A DNA stretch of 64,000 bases from Bremia lactucae (taxonomy: Eukaryota > Oomycota > Peronosporomycetes > Peronosporales > Peronosporaceae), in the NCBI RefSeq assembly GCF_004359215.1, contig NC_090620.1, positions 2,722,799 through 2,786,798 of the forward strand, given 5' to 3'. The notes beneath the pieces are model-generated. The model ran no database searches, was not told the DNA's origin, and saw only the letters and a list, made by a program, of their open reading frames with translations. Each line of letters opens with the position of its first letter. Position 1 is the stretch's first letter. A program made the position numbers and the translations under genes. Positions 41,460 through 52,679 of this stretch are shown in pieces.

Positions 41460-42725
41460 AGATTGATCTGGAGCCGGGTACAAAGTACTTTACGACGCGT
41501 CAATCGCCACTGCTCAAGGAGCAAGTAAACGCTACTGACGCATTCTTTGCGAAAAGCACGCAGCAGGCCTAGCACAAGAGTCGAAGTTGCCACACTCGTC
41601 GCTGACGTTTTGTGTACATAAACCCAATGGGAAATGGCGCATGGCTCATGCTTTTAATAAGCTGAATGCGGCCACAATTTCGGCATCTACGTCATTCCTT
41701 TGAAGAATGTGTTGCAGAACAACATGGCCGGATGCAGCATTTTTAGCGCGCGACACAATCGATAGCTATTATTAACTACTTATGTGGGAATCAAATATTC
41801 CTCTCACAGCAGTGAGTATTCCCAGTGGGATATTGTGGGAATGGTTGGTAATGCCCCAAGGGCTTTCCACGCTCCAGCTCTGTTTAATAGGCTGGTTAAG
41901 CATGTCTTTCGGCCGATGCGGCACTTCGCGCAGACGTATTCCGACGATATATGCATTCACAGCAAGGCTGAAGGGGGAAAACGGATGTTCAGGTGCATAT
42001 CGAGCACCTTCGAGCGATGCTGATGTGTATCCGCGAGAATCGACTATTGCGAGCATCAGCAAGTGCCTGTTTGGGGCGGAAGAGATTCCCTTTTTGGGAT
42101 GTTTCATTGGGAAGGGTGGAATCCGTGCGGATCCAGAGAAAATACGTGCACAATGCCAACGCCGTCATCCCAGAAGGATTTACGCAAGTGGTTGGGTCTC
42201 GCGTACTATTTTCACAAGTACAGCGAGAAATACGCAAAGATGGCCAGGCCATTGACCAACTTGCTGAAGAATTACGTGGTCTGATCGTGGACTGAGGGGG
42301 CCTAACAAGCTTTTGAAGCGATTAAGTGGAGCCTACAGTCGGCAGACAAGAATCGTCCATTTACTGTGGTGTGTGATGCATCAGACTTTGCCATTGACTG
42401 TGCTCTGTTGCAGCTGTGTGCCAATGGTTATGAATGGGTAACTCCATTTCAATCGCGTCAGCTCAAGACCGCTGAGAAGAATCATCCAGTGCACGATAAG
42501 ACACTTCTCGCAATGAAGAACGCCCTTGTCAACTTTCGGGTTCACCTGCTGTGCAGCAAACCCTTTGTCGTCTATACAGACCATGCCTCCTTGAGGACGG
42601 CGACTCAGTCGCCCCATTTATCACAGCGTATAGCGCGATGGCTCTCATCTTGTAAAATACAACTTTACGGTGAATTACAAGCCAGGAAAGCAGAATGTGC
42701 CAGCGGACGCTCTGTCGAGACGTCC
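41460..42725 (+). pseudogene. Gypsy element G: reverse transcriptase and RNase H relic
   Basis: RT motifs appear in several frames: VHKPNGKWRMAHAFNKLN near 41610-41670, a damaged YSDDICIHS near 41940-41965 (catalytic motif), and GLAYYFHKYSEKYAKMARPL near 42195-42255. RNase H follows at 42360-42725 with VCDASDFAI, a conserved HDKTLLAMKNAL block and FVVYTDHASLR. Stops and frameshifts interrupt it. Confidence 0.8.
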
Positions 42726-42880
42726 TGATTATGAATTGCCCCACGTTGTGCACCTTGAATCGTCAGTGTTCGAGCTTATACGCAAGACGAAATGTTAAAG
42801 ACCCGGATTTTCAAGGGGTTGTAGAGGCGTTGAGCGCCTCTTCGGAAACCGTTAAATTATTGCTCAAGTTTAATCTAAGT

Positions 42881-42932
42881 ATCTTTCTAGGAGTGTTGTA
42901 AGGATAATCTTTCTAGGTGTGTTGTAAGGATA
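42881..42932 (+). repeat. 26-bp unit duplicated in tandem
   Basis: ATCTTTCTAGGAGTGTTGTA... (42881-42906) is followed at once by the same 26 bases with one change (42907-42932), in an AT-rich insertion between the RNase H and integrase relics. Confidence 0.85.
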
Positions 42933-42989
42933 ATTAAAATTAAAGAAAGGTAAATGCCAAGCAATTCAGTGATTCACTCCACTTACATT

Positions 42990-45005
42990 TTACTTTTTGA
43001 ATCAATTAATTGACGAAGCGCCAGCGGCATATTTTCATCGGTATAGTCTGTTTGATGGACTCCTGTTGTACAGTGTGAATATGGGGGATGAAACACGCGT
43101 GGTTGTCCCTAACGACGAAGGCTTACGTAACCGGATCCTCTATGAGGCACATGATACGCCGAATAGTGGACATTTGAGGCGCGAAAAGACGTACACGTCT
43201 GTGATGCGTAACTTCTGGTGGCCCCACGGTACAAGTGGGTTCGGTCGTATGTCAAGACGTGCGAGACTTGTCAACGTCTTGTGAAGCCTCTGCCGTCATT
43301 GGAAGCACCGCTACAGATTTTGCCGGTCCCAGCGGACTGTTGGCGCTCAGTGAGCATGGACTTCATCGTCAACCTTCCGGCGGATAGGCATGGCCCATAC
43401 GGGCATTATGGTATTTGTCTGTCGCCTCAGCAAGATGGTGCGACTAGTGGCGGTTCGCCGAAGCATTACAGCACCGCAGGCGGCCCATCTTTTCATGGAC
43501 AATGTGTTTCGACATTATGGCCTTCCGGAGTCTTTCGTGAGTGATCGAGATCGTCGAATAAGTCCGCCTTTTGGCGATATTTTTTCAGACGATGGAAACT
43601 CGAATGGATATGTCGACGGTGGATCATCCCCAGACGGACGGTCTGACCGAACGGGTCAACCACGTTTTAAAGGATGTGCTTCGATGTGTTTGCGTGGATG
43701 AGCCTTTCAAATGGAGTGCGCAATTAGCGCAAGTAGAATTCGCAGTGAATAATGCGGTGCATTTGTCGACAGGGTTTTCCCCGTTCTATGTGAATGGGTT
43801 GCGGCATCCGCGTACTCTTCTATCGTTGTCAATGACTTCTAATGTGGATGCGGAAGAGGCTGTCGCTGATGACCTGAGAGGCCTAAATGGGGTTCGACCG
43901 TCGGTCAAATGCAATTTGCTGACGTTTGTTGATCCCGGTGAAGCCATTAGGCTATGTGGCAGGGACGCCATGGCTGCTGCTCAAGACCTTTAAAAGAAAA
44001 ACAGTGACAGTAATGATCGTCGGAATACGCAAGTGTTTAAGACTGGTGATTTGGTGCTACTTTATGCCAACAACCTACCTATGCACGCGGTATCAGCGGT
44101 CGGGAGTACGAAGCTTCGTCCGCGTTTCGTGGACGGTTCACTGTCATTGGTGCGCACGGCAATCTCCACACCTTGAACTTGCCATCGGCTATGGCAACGC
44201 ACCAGACATTCTATGTTGGGATGCTCATGGCCTACCTTGATCCGGCTGACCGGTCTGAAACAGACGCAACAGTTGACCCATCATTTGACGAAGGTCATCA
44301 GCCGAGAACGCAGCAGACTCCTCACTTGGTGGATGATCGATCATCCCTGAAAGATTCGCAGGTGACCCCAGGTGGCCCCGATGGGTACGACGGATGACCC
44401 AAGAGGTACGCAGACTGGCGCGAGGGAGGTGCAGGAGCCTGCGTGAACTCGCAAGGTGGTGCTCAAGGATCTCCACTCGATCAAACAACGACGCCAGCAC
44501 GCGCTGATGGTAATTGAAAGTCCTTGTCCATCGTCGCACTCAAATACCCGATCCTGTCGTCGAGCTGAGTCGCAAGCTGCTCCAAGCGTTGCCGTTGACG
44601 GCTCTGTGATTCCTCACAATGTTTCACACGACGATCATCCGCATGATCATGGTCCTCGAGGACGCGGACATGATCCCTCAAGGCAGATAGGTCGTTGCGA
44701 CATGCTGCCAAGCGATCTTGGCAGGACGCCAGTGAGGTCTGAAAGGGTCGTAACTCCCCAGACGAATCCGATGAACTATGGTGGTATGATCTGTCCTTCT
44801 CAAGCGTTGTAGGGTCACGACGAGGAGCGATAGTTCCATGTGGAAAATCTGGTCGGTCACACCGTAAGGCGGAACGGCAGGAGTTCTCGGTAAAATGGCG
44901 TGGCTACCCAAAGGCCCGTTATACGTGGGAGTAGGAGGACCGCTTAGAGGAGGACTGCGCGGACCTCGTGAGCGCTTATAGGTTCTGTCACTCAATCAAT
45001 CTGCG
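42990..45005 (+). pseudogene. Gypsy element G: integrase and chromodomain relic
   Basis: 42997-43284 has the HHCC finger (HDTPNSGHLRREKTY ... CETCQRL). 43340-43390 has SMDFIVNLPA (first Asp). 43530-43560 has SDRDRR, where the second Asp region is damaged. 43600-43660 has VDHPQTDGLTERVN with the Glu. 43700-43990 continues to the integrase C-terminus. 44870-44945 reads EFSVKWRGYPKARYTWE, a chromodomain. Opposite 44481-44711 a minus-strand frame forms a heptad-rich helix; this may be a shadow or part of an antisense frame. Confidence 0.8.
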
Positions 45006-45299
45006 CTAACCGGGCCTAGATGGCTCTTCGGGGCGATGTCGTGGGGTAGTTTCCCCTTTTGGATTCTGATGATGACTTCTTAGAGAATGAGCGTCGGGGT
45101 GGAATTGTCTTGGTCGATACGACGATAGACATCCCATCGCCGATCAGCAACTGCCTTGGCCATGCGAAATCGGAGACGTCGAAGCGCCAACCAGTCGAGC
45201 CGATGCGGCAAATTGAAAAATTAGGGGATGGAATATCCCGTGGCGGTAAGCCACTGGCGGAATTGGTATTCGTAAGCCTGTCGGCCGACGTCTGTGTCA

Positions 45300-45745
45300 T
45301 CACAAGGATGAGTGAATCGACTTCGCTTATTTGCGTGTGAGAGAAATCATGGGGCGGTGCCGTACCCCTTGTTTCTCCTCATCACGCAACTCCTGCTAGT
45401 CCATTTGGAACTAGCGGAGCCACTTTCACTAATGTTCCTTTTCATAGACAGACACCAGTCCCGGCGCGTCGACACGGGAGGTGTCAACCGGTTCCCAAGC
45501 ATCGAAACTCTTCAGGTATCCTCTCCAGTGGACGAGAATCTGCTTATGCTTCACGGAGCGGTGGGCAGGCAGCCTTCCAACAAGGAAGCGGTGGACAAGC
45601 AGCCTTCCAACAAAGAAGCGGTGGTTAAGCAACCTTCCAACAAGGAAGCAATGGTTCCAAGCAGCATCCACCAATGCAGGCGGCGCCTGATAGGAGTGGC
45701 GTTTACGCCCAGCTACTCGTGGCGCCTATGCTGCTTCCGTTCGTT
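45300..45745. repeat. Left arm of an imperfect inverted repeat, about 440 bp
   Basis: Pairs with 45858-46270 (for example TTACGCCC at 45703 with GGGCGTAA at 45893, and CAGCCTTCCAACAAAG with CTTTGTTGGGAGGCTG). The minus strand of this arm encodes KQILVHWRGYLKSFDAWEPV (45544-45485), a chromodomain. The arms are therefore the 3' ends of two gypsy copies meeting tail to tail. 45006-45299 before it holds frames on both strands that I cannot assign. Confidence 0.6.
45570..45660 (+). repeat. 30-bp tandem repeat (three units)
   Basis: The unit CAGCCTTCCAACAAGGAAGC plus GGTGGACAAG-like sequence recurs three times, reading QPSNKEAVDK, QPSNKEAVVK, QPSNKEAMVP on the plus strand. A degenerate inverted version lies in the other arm (about 45975-46030). 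Confidence 0.8.
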
Positions 45746-45857
45746 TTAGCGTTGAGCTCTGCTGAGGATGTTGACCTGACGGTCTGTGTCCCCATCGTCT
45801 CCTTAGACGTTGGTGTCTGTGATCTTGTGGTGAGCGTCCTTTTCAGTGGTCCGCGTT

Positions 45858-46270
45858 GCAACTGGGTGGGTCTTGATATGCTGCGGGAGTATGGGCGTAA
45901 ATTCCGCTCCTATCTGTCGCCGCCGTATTGTGGATGCTCTGAACCATTGGTTTTTTTTTGGATGGTTGCTTAACTGTGGTTCTTTGTTGGGAGGCTGCTT
46001 GTACGGCTTGTTTGTGGAAGGTTGCCGCCCACTGTTTCGTGATTTAAGGTGATTCGTCCATTGTTTTGGATATCTTAAGCGTTTTTTGTTTGGGATGCGG
46101 TTGGCACTCCTTTCGTCGTGCCTGGAGGTTGTGCAAAACTGCATTTTTAGGGCCCTCTGGTTGCAGTGGAGTTGCGGGCGTTGCTGATGAGGGAAATACG
46201 TGGTACGGTGCCGCGCGATGATTTCCTGTGGCGCAGGTCGGCGAATGCTCGCTCGTCCTTGTTTTGCCAC
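45858..46270. repeat. Right arm of the imperfect inverted repeat
   Basis: Reverse-complementary to 45300-45745 with many substitutions. The loop is about 110 bp. The plus strand keeps a degenerate chromodomain-like piece near 46040-46080. The divergence shows it is old. Confidence 0.6.
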
Positions 46271-47266
46271 ATCGGAACATGGCTAGAAACGGTGCAGGAA
46301 TTCTGCTTCGTATTGGTCGGTTGTTTCATTTCAACGCAAAATGACCGGGATCGGGGAAACACGGCCAAGTGCTTTCCCTTGAGCCTTCCACGATTTGTAG
46401 ACGCCATAATAGCTATGAGCGTCTATAGTGGCGCGCTCTAGGAGCGACGCACTAGTTCCATCCGAACGAGGCCATTCGGATGGAGTGGCATACGTGGTTT
46501 GTCACCAGTCACATAGCCGCGTTCTATTCGGCTTAATTGCGGCACCGAAAGGATACGATCACGTGCCGTCGGTGGAGCTTTGAGCTCAGGATTTTCTACA
46601 TCAGAGTCCCCATTGTGGCTGAAGGTCTGAACGACAGATGATGTTGTTATTATAATCAATTGAGAACCACCTGTCCATAAAGGTGCAGCGCTCTCATGAA
46701 TGGTCGCTGTGTCAGCTAGCGCAGACGACGAGACAGGTGCCTTGTTGACGTCATGGAAATTTTCTTTCGCAACATTAGGCGTCTCTCTGTTGAGACCAAT
46801 GTGTGAATTTTAGATCGGCATTATAGCGCCCTCACACTTCCACATTAGTTCGCTGAACTCATCACTATTATGAGGCAATGGCAGCGGTGACGACTCATTA
46901 TAATTAACTATAAGCGACGGATATATATCCTCACTGTACAAGTGGTGTAGATCTTGTGTCCAATTGACAGCGTGATAGCCTCAGTTGCTGTCAGCGCTGC
47001 AACAGTGACAGTAGGCGACGGCGGCATAATATTGCGATACGTACGCTATGTTTGGGTGGTGTGCGGGTGTCTTTGCAGACGACCCATCAGCTCTGCCCAT
47101 TTTAGGTGGCATGAGGAGCGCCGTGGGATGACACCCTAGCTGGGGCACACACTGGTCGCTGATAGTGGTTGAGAGGACTAAAAGCGGCGCGTTAGAAGCT
47201 CGCTGTCCCTCGTTCCATCTGCTGACAATCTTACAAAATGTAAAAATCGTTCTTAAAGATGGGGGG
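46271..47266 (-). pseudogene. Family A 3' block with antisense frame, ending in a polypurine tract
   Basis: Homologous to 3170-4130. The minus strand keeps 46407-46147 (FPRSRSFCVEMKQPTNTK) and about 46990-46800 (YNESSPLPLPHNSDE), both with protein-level counterparts in the other copy. The plus-strand GATGGGGGG tract immediately precedes the LTR at 47267. Confidence 0.6.
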
Positions 47267-47788
47267 TGTAACGGGCTAAACTTGCTCTGTGTTACAGAAA
47301 CCCATTAAGTACACTTTGCGCACTTAGCGGGATCGTCAATTACTTAATGAGAAGTACTTAGACCTTTGGTGCAAAACGTAACCCACCCTTGTGTATGTGA
47401 TGCACGTCGGGGTATTCACATCGAAAGGGTTGACGACTAGCCCCCATTTTCGTCATCTGTAATTGAGGTATTCAGAATAATACGCTCGCAATCTATGAGT
47501 GCATATCTATAGGTATGGCATTTATTGATTGGTCAAACGTTTAATGTTAATTCGATTGAATAAAATCCAGTCATAAAACTACTTCCTACTTAAAAAGTGC
47601 GCACATAAAGCCGGATTAACGCTTCCGTGACAACACTTATCCTAACGTACTTAGTTTGTTGAGTGAGGTCGCTTAAATGCCCACCAACTACCTCACTGCA
47701 CGTGAAAGAAGACGGCAACCGCTCCCTCACAATGCTTGAAGGTGTGTACTTAAGTAGAGCGTGGCTGCTATAGAAGCGCTCGCCTACA
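47267..47788 (+). repeat. Family A 3' LTR, 522 bp
   Basis: Starts TGTAACGGGC after a G-rich polypurine tract and ends CGCCTACA. It is the inverse of 6431-6986 and 1977-2481. It is followed directly by a minus-strand family D gag, which it appears to have entered. Confidence 0.8.
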
Positions 47789-48488
47789 CTTGCCCTGTTT
47801 CAAATCCAGGAGCTCTGATCGAGCCCTGAATTCGGCACTTGGAGGCTTAAACGTTTGCTTAAACCGAGTCTTAAAGACCTCATAAAATGGGTTTTGAAAG
47901 TTTGAGCCCTAAGGTCTAAGATTTGGCACGTCCTGCCAAGATAAACCTACAAACTTTTCGTTCGTCTCATCGTCATTGACGCGGGGGGGGGAGGTATTCG
48001 ATGACATCGTCTAAGTATCTTACCAAGTCGTCGAGCCATCTTACCAAGTAATTGCTCTCGATTAGCTCAAGCTTAAATGTTCAATCTGTAAGTATCCGGG
48101 TCGACGCGAAAGCGTCGGTCCGGCGATAGCATTTGAATGCCGCTTCAACAGCTCCAACTGTAAAGCACCATATTCTATCAATACCTCTTCGTGTTGAGGG
48201 CCTTGCTGGTGAAGCAAGCTTACATATTTTCGGGCCACGTCGAGTTAATGTTTAATGAACTCGGTGATAGACCTATGTTGCTCGGCATCTTGTAAAGTGA
48301 CTAATTATTGCGCGTACGTCTGGGCCGCCTAAGGCTAAACTCATACGTTCGACCGCTCCCCATTTGAGGTCACTCAAGTGATTAAGCCTCTGACGCATTG
48401 CGTTGAAGCCTTTTTGAGGAACGTTCCTTGTTCATCCAACATGTTAGTACCTACACGGCCTTTAAACGGACCACGAAGTGCTTTTGGG
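47789..48488 (-). pseudogene. Gypsy gag fragment, family D, copy 3
   Basis: Nucleotide similarity to 35165-35760 is clear (CTTGCCCTGTTTCAAATCCA, GAGCCCTGAATTCGGCACTTGG), but the frames are heavily broken. Its 5' side meets an LTR at 48489. Confidence 0.65.
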
Positions 48489-48910
48489 TGTAACGGGGCA
48501 CCTTTCGCTAGAATTGCTTCAGTACTAGCCAACTAGCACTGATAACATTAAAGATGAGGTGCCGTCGAACTCTTCACGTACACGACGTGCAGAGGAAGGC
48601 TTTAAGTAGCTAGGAAGTCTTAGCTACTAAAGATCAATACTAAGAAAGCTTAGTATAGGGCAAAGCAAAATTGTTTTTTGTATTAGTTCCTGCGTAACGA
48701 TTATTTTATCCACTGAGTTTGACATATTATTATCAAACTATGAGTAGCGACTCCTTGCACACCGCTCCTGTGTGTGTCTAGCAGCAATTGGCGTGGTTAA
48801 TCTAAACTGTATTTAAAGAATTGACAGAAAACTCATGTTTTGTTGTACAATATTACCGTATATGGTAATATTGAATAACAATAATTATTTATTTCTTTAT
48901 TATTTTCTCA
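48489..48910 (-). repeat. Family D LTR, about 422 bp
   Basis: Plus-strand TGTAACGGGGCACC at 48489 and TTTTCTCA at 48910 give TG/CA ends on the minus strand. It shares with 35877-36260 the AAGTCTTAGCTAC / AGCTAAGG block and the CTCCTTGC.CACCGC block. The next 225 bp up to presenilin show nothing recognisable. Confidence 0.65.
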
Positions 48911-49135
48911 TGTAGCTAAAAAACGCTTAAACTTCTCTGCACTCAATTACATGATTCGTACAAATATAGCGTGGAACGGATGAAATAGATCTGTGCGTAA
49001 ATTCTGGCCCCTACAGAGGTGTCAGAAGCCTAGAATAAAATGTGCGGACAGAGGCAAAAAGAGCTCACATATTAAATGTCTTACTACTGTCAGAACATAG
49101 AAAAGCACCTATATTTTGCTTTTCATCCATTTTCT

Positions 49136-50849
49136 CTACACTGCGGCTGGAAATGCCATCACAAAACTACAAAAGTCGATAAAGATGTACTTGGTCAAAA
49201 AGAAAAAGATCGTAGCCAAAAAGATCGAAATGGGTAACGCTGGTAACGCCTTGTGCAACACAGCCAAAAGAAATAGTGTCCCTCCAAGACCCTATAAATC
49301 ATTAAAAAAAAAACACAGCAATTAGTTTCCCACACATTTGTGTCAATCGTGGCCAAAAATGAGTACGTACCATCACAACACATACGAAAGTAACCGCAAA
49401 GGTCGAAAAATCCGTAATAGCGGCCCGACCGACCAAGACACTGTAAAAGATAAAGTCTCCGAGCCCCAATTTAATCGTTTTGTCTTCCTCTTCTTCTTCC
49501 CGTTGGCGCTCACGACGGTCTCTTCTTGCTTGCACTGAACACGGCATTGCAATCGAGCACGAACAGACAGTATACTTATGAAAAATCAATAGCCACAGAC
49601 GATCTTGCGTCGTAAAGAACTTTTCCGCGACTTCAGGAGCTTTCCATAAATCGTCGGGACTAAAAGTTTCGTAAAATTGAGACAACAAACCCACTAGGGC
49701 TTCCATAGTTTCACAATCGTACGTCGAAAAGCTCGATTCGGCGACATTTCGAGGTCGACCCGAAGACATTAATGGAATCGGAGACGATTCAGTACGGTCT
49801 GTAGTTGACTCGGTTCCATCCACTGGAGCGGCAAGTGGCACTTCATTCGGCTCTGTTGGGGCACACGACGCATCGCTTTCGTTGCGTATTGACTGGGACG
49901 TTGACGGAGACGACTGATTCCCATCATTGTCATTGGTTGCTGATTCCTTGAAACGCCGCTGTTTTTGTTGCTGTTGTCGCTGCTCTTCATGTGCCACTCC
50001 ATCTCGAACGTCCGCTTCGTAAAGTAAACCAGGCAATGGTGCTTGTTTTTCTTGAATCAATCCAATGAGATACTTAAGTGGCCCGCAAGGCGTCAAGACG
50101 GCACAGAGATCGTAGCATGCAAACATGACACAAAACGTAATTGTTGTCCATTCGGGCCACATGGAAAATTGCCATGCGAGAATGACACTCACGAGAACCA
50201 AGTACCCATTTTGGATAAATTTGGGCATCCCTTTTTGATAAAAAATGGCAATCACCCCAACAAGCCCAAAATTAATCATGACAAAAAGAAACGTTAGCCA
50301 ATCGACCGCCAACTTTAAATGCACATTGACCACTTCATTCACGAGTTGCCCGCCCACAAAACTTAAAATGGCCGTCGACGCAAACATAATGTAGCCACTG
50401 AGGAATTTGAGGCAATTAAACTTGTACAAGAGCGCCATGCCTACTGTTAGGATGGCGATGCCGCCAATAATGACTATAGCATTAATTAACGACTCACCAA
50501 TCCCAGAGCCACCGCTCGATTCCGACTCGGAGTCGCCATATACGAGGTACGTCGACATGGACGCCTCGATACTCGTACTGCGGTAATTCACGACCACGAG
50601 ACTTGCGACGACCATTGTCACGCACACGGGCGACACAATAGCCCAGAAGGAATTAATACCGTGCATCAAATCATCGTAGCTCTCGCCCGGAGACGCCGCG
50701 GGTTCGTCCTCGCGCTGCTCGGTAGGTGGTATCGCTGCTACGGCAGAGTCACCATGATTGGGCGTTGTCATTGTGTCATAGTTGTGGCCAGCAAGCAGTG
50801 CTGTGTGATCCAAAGGCATTATACACTCCTTACCACGATATTCGGCCAT
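49136..50849 (-). CDS. PSEN: Presenilin, catalytic subunit of gamma-secretase
   Basis: Two exons on the minus strand: 50849-49371 (493 codons) and 49291-49136 (51 residues plus stop). The 79-bp intron is GTACGT...TTATAG and the joined protein has 544 residues. About nine hydrophobic segments are visible. The catalytic aspartates are in CYDLC (Asp247) and GLGDFIFY (Asp465, the GxGD motif), and the PALP motif is at about 510-513 in exon 2. The large loop between the aspartates (about 215 residues) is Gln-, Ser- and Glu-rich. Presenilin is an intramembrane aspartyl protease of endomembranes, cleaving type I membrane proteins with nicastrin, APH-1 and PEN-2. The start at 50849 is the first ATG; Met11 is an alternative. 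Complete and intact. Confidence 0.96.
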
Positions 50850-52062
50850 TCAACGTCAGCAAACGCAGTCAACTTCACGGCGGCGGGCGCACAACCGATA
50901 GTGGTAGACAGTTCCGTGTAAAAAACTATGTGCACGTCTTTTTCCCCTAGCCGCAAACTCTTCTTGCAAAAAAAGCAAGCCATAAAATGGCTTTTCCACG
51001 CGAAAACAAAGATGACGCCGGAAACTGGTCTTACATAATTTCAGACAAAATCTTTTTTGGCGGCTCGAAGATGTTGGCCCGACGAATGAACGAGTTTATG
51101 ATAATTCGTGCTTTCGTTTAAAAAAAATTGTGAAGTTGTGCATGACGATGCAGCTCTTGACTTTTCGATGAGTAATTTTACTTGGAGCTCGTAGTCAGGG
51201 CAGGTTAGGTACAAGTACTTTGATTTAGTAATCATACCCTGACTTCATAAACGCTTTATCAATTTTTAGAATCGCATGTGTTTTGTTCGTTAAAAACACA
51301 AATTTACGTCTGATACAATTTTAGCTTCACTTGCCAAAGGCAAATGGCTTGAAAGCTCTCTTTCTTTAAATGCTCTTGATAGCTCGTGTATTTTTGTTAC
51401 ATTATTTGTGTCGGGAACAAATAAATTCGAGCCCATTCTGGTCGCAACCGTGGGAACTAACACAGATATCATCTACCATCTGTAAGGATATGCAGGATGG
51501 TTTAAAATAACATAAATCTTTTTCAAAGAAATGCAAAATTTGTTTGGATAAGGGAATAAGGTAGGCTCACTTTAAGTTTGTGATTCAATCAAATTTAATT
51601 GGCTTTTCACTCGACGTTCTTAAAATTTGTGCAGTTTTCAAGATTTCGCGATCATCTTCATAAGTAGCTGTACAATGGGTGAATTCCGCCAGATGCAAGG
51701 CCACAACAGACACCTTTAAGATGTCTGTACTGAACTTTAAAATTACTGTCACAGCATAGTAGGCAAAATGCAACGTGGCTCGTGGCCGCTTAAATGTCAT
51801 AAAAATAGGCAAACCATTAAATATCAATACTACACAAATGATTTTATTATCATAGCCTTCTAATACAAGTATTTTTTTAATGGAATGCTTTTCGGACAAA
51901 ATGTTCCAGCGTCTTTACAGACAGCACTTCCATTTATTGTGACATTACTATTTTAGAGTGCCTGCAAAATAAGAGCGACAGATTGTATAAGTTTGGAAAA
52001 TATATCATGGAAAAAAGTTGTGAGTCAACATTATCATTTAAGAGTGGAAATCACTACCACAT
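50850..52062. other. Intergenic region with weak coding traces
   Basis: The first 150 bp are the likely presenilin promoter. A plus-strand 44-codon frame at 50985-51119 (MAFPRENKDDAGNWSYIISD) and minus-strand frames at 51041-51235, 51290-51472 and 51585-51899 look non-random in composition but have no domain I recognise. They may be remains of a lost gene. Confidence 0.35.
51585..51899 (-). CDS. Hypothetical protein or gene remnant, 104 codons
   Basis: Open minus-strand frame beginning MSEKHSIKKILVLEGYDNK and ending SSEKPIKFD. It has a hydrophobic centre (IICVVLIFNGLPIFM) and a mixed helical tail. No recognised motif, and no sign of splicing to a neighbour. It could be chance in AT-rich DNA. 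Confidence 0.25.
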   Translation of the reverse strand: MSEKHSIKKILVLEGYDNKIICVVLIFNGLPIFMTFKRPRATLHFAYYAVTVILKFSTDILKVSVVALHLAEFTHCTATYEDDREILKTAQILRTSSEKPIKFD

Positions 52063-52516
52063 TGACTTGGGGTACATTTACTGTATGGGTAAAATACCTT
52101 TCTATCCTATTTAAAATAGTGAACTACTAAAATCCCATTTATTATGGGTAACAAATGTGGCAGCCGCTAAATATAAATTTAACGGCCGAAATCTGTTTTA
52201 AATTAGCTAGTGTAAGGCTTTTAGATTCAAGCAATTAAATAAAGTGCTTTTCCGCTTTTGATCTTAAGGCGTCTAGTGCCTTTCTAAGGCTTGCGCATTG
52301 ATCTGAGTGAGACATAAGCATTTCTAAGGCACATACTCTCGGGCACTAGTTGCCATTTCGTTCTTCGAACTCCTGAATCCCTTGAACTAGGGTTCATTAT
52401 GCTTTAAGAGCTTGTACGACTCCCTAGTTGTTAAGCTCATTATTTCTATAGAACTAAGAGACTCGTTGAGTCCATAAGTCTTCCTCTGACTTAAGAAGCG
52501 AGGTAGCTCCGCTGAA
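52063..52516 (+). repeat. Family B 5' LTR, about 454 bp
   Basis: Corresponds to 9085-9556: TGACTTGGGGTACATT at the start (from TGTAACGGGGTAC), GGGCACTAGTTGCC, TCCCTTGAACTAGGG, and GCGAGGTAGCTCCGC at the end. A primer site follows at 52519. The boundaries are approximate. Confidence 0.7.
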
Positions 52517-52518
52517 CC

Positions 52519-52533
52519 TGGTAGCACTTGTTG
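52519..52533 (+). promoter_or_regulatory. Primer-binding site of family B element
   Basis: TGGTAGCACTTGTTG is identical over 15 bases to the primer site of the intact chromovirus at 12988, although the LTRs are unrelated in sequence. Confidence 0.7.
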
Positions 52534-52679
52534 TCAATCTACGCCTGAGTCCTTATAAGAGCAAGTCTTCACTGAAATGGAAATGTTTCCAGAACTTTCA
52601 GAGACGCAACGCACAATTTATAAAAAGCTCTAAACTTTGTTTGGGCTTGACTATATAGAGTTCATTATGTAGAGATACT

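Noticed and set aside
44481..44711. Minus-strand heptad-rich frame opposite the gypsy G integrase end
   Set aside because: It resembles a coiled coil, but no second copy in the window supports it at protein level, so it is not listed as an antisense gene.
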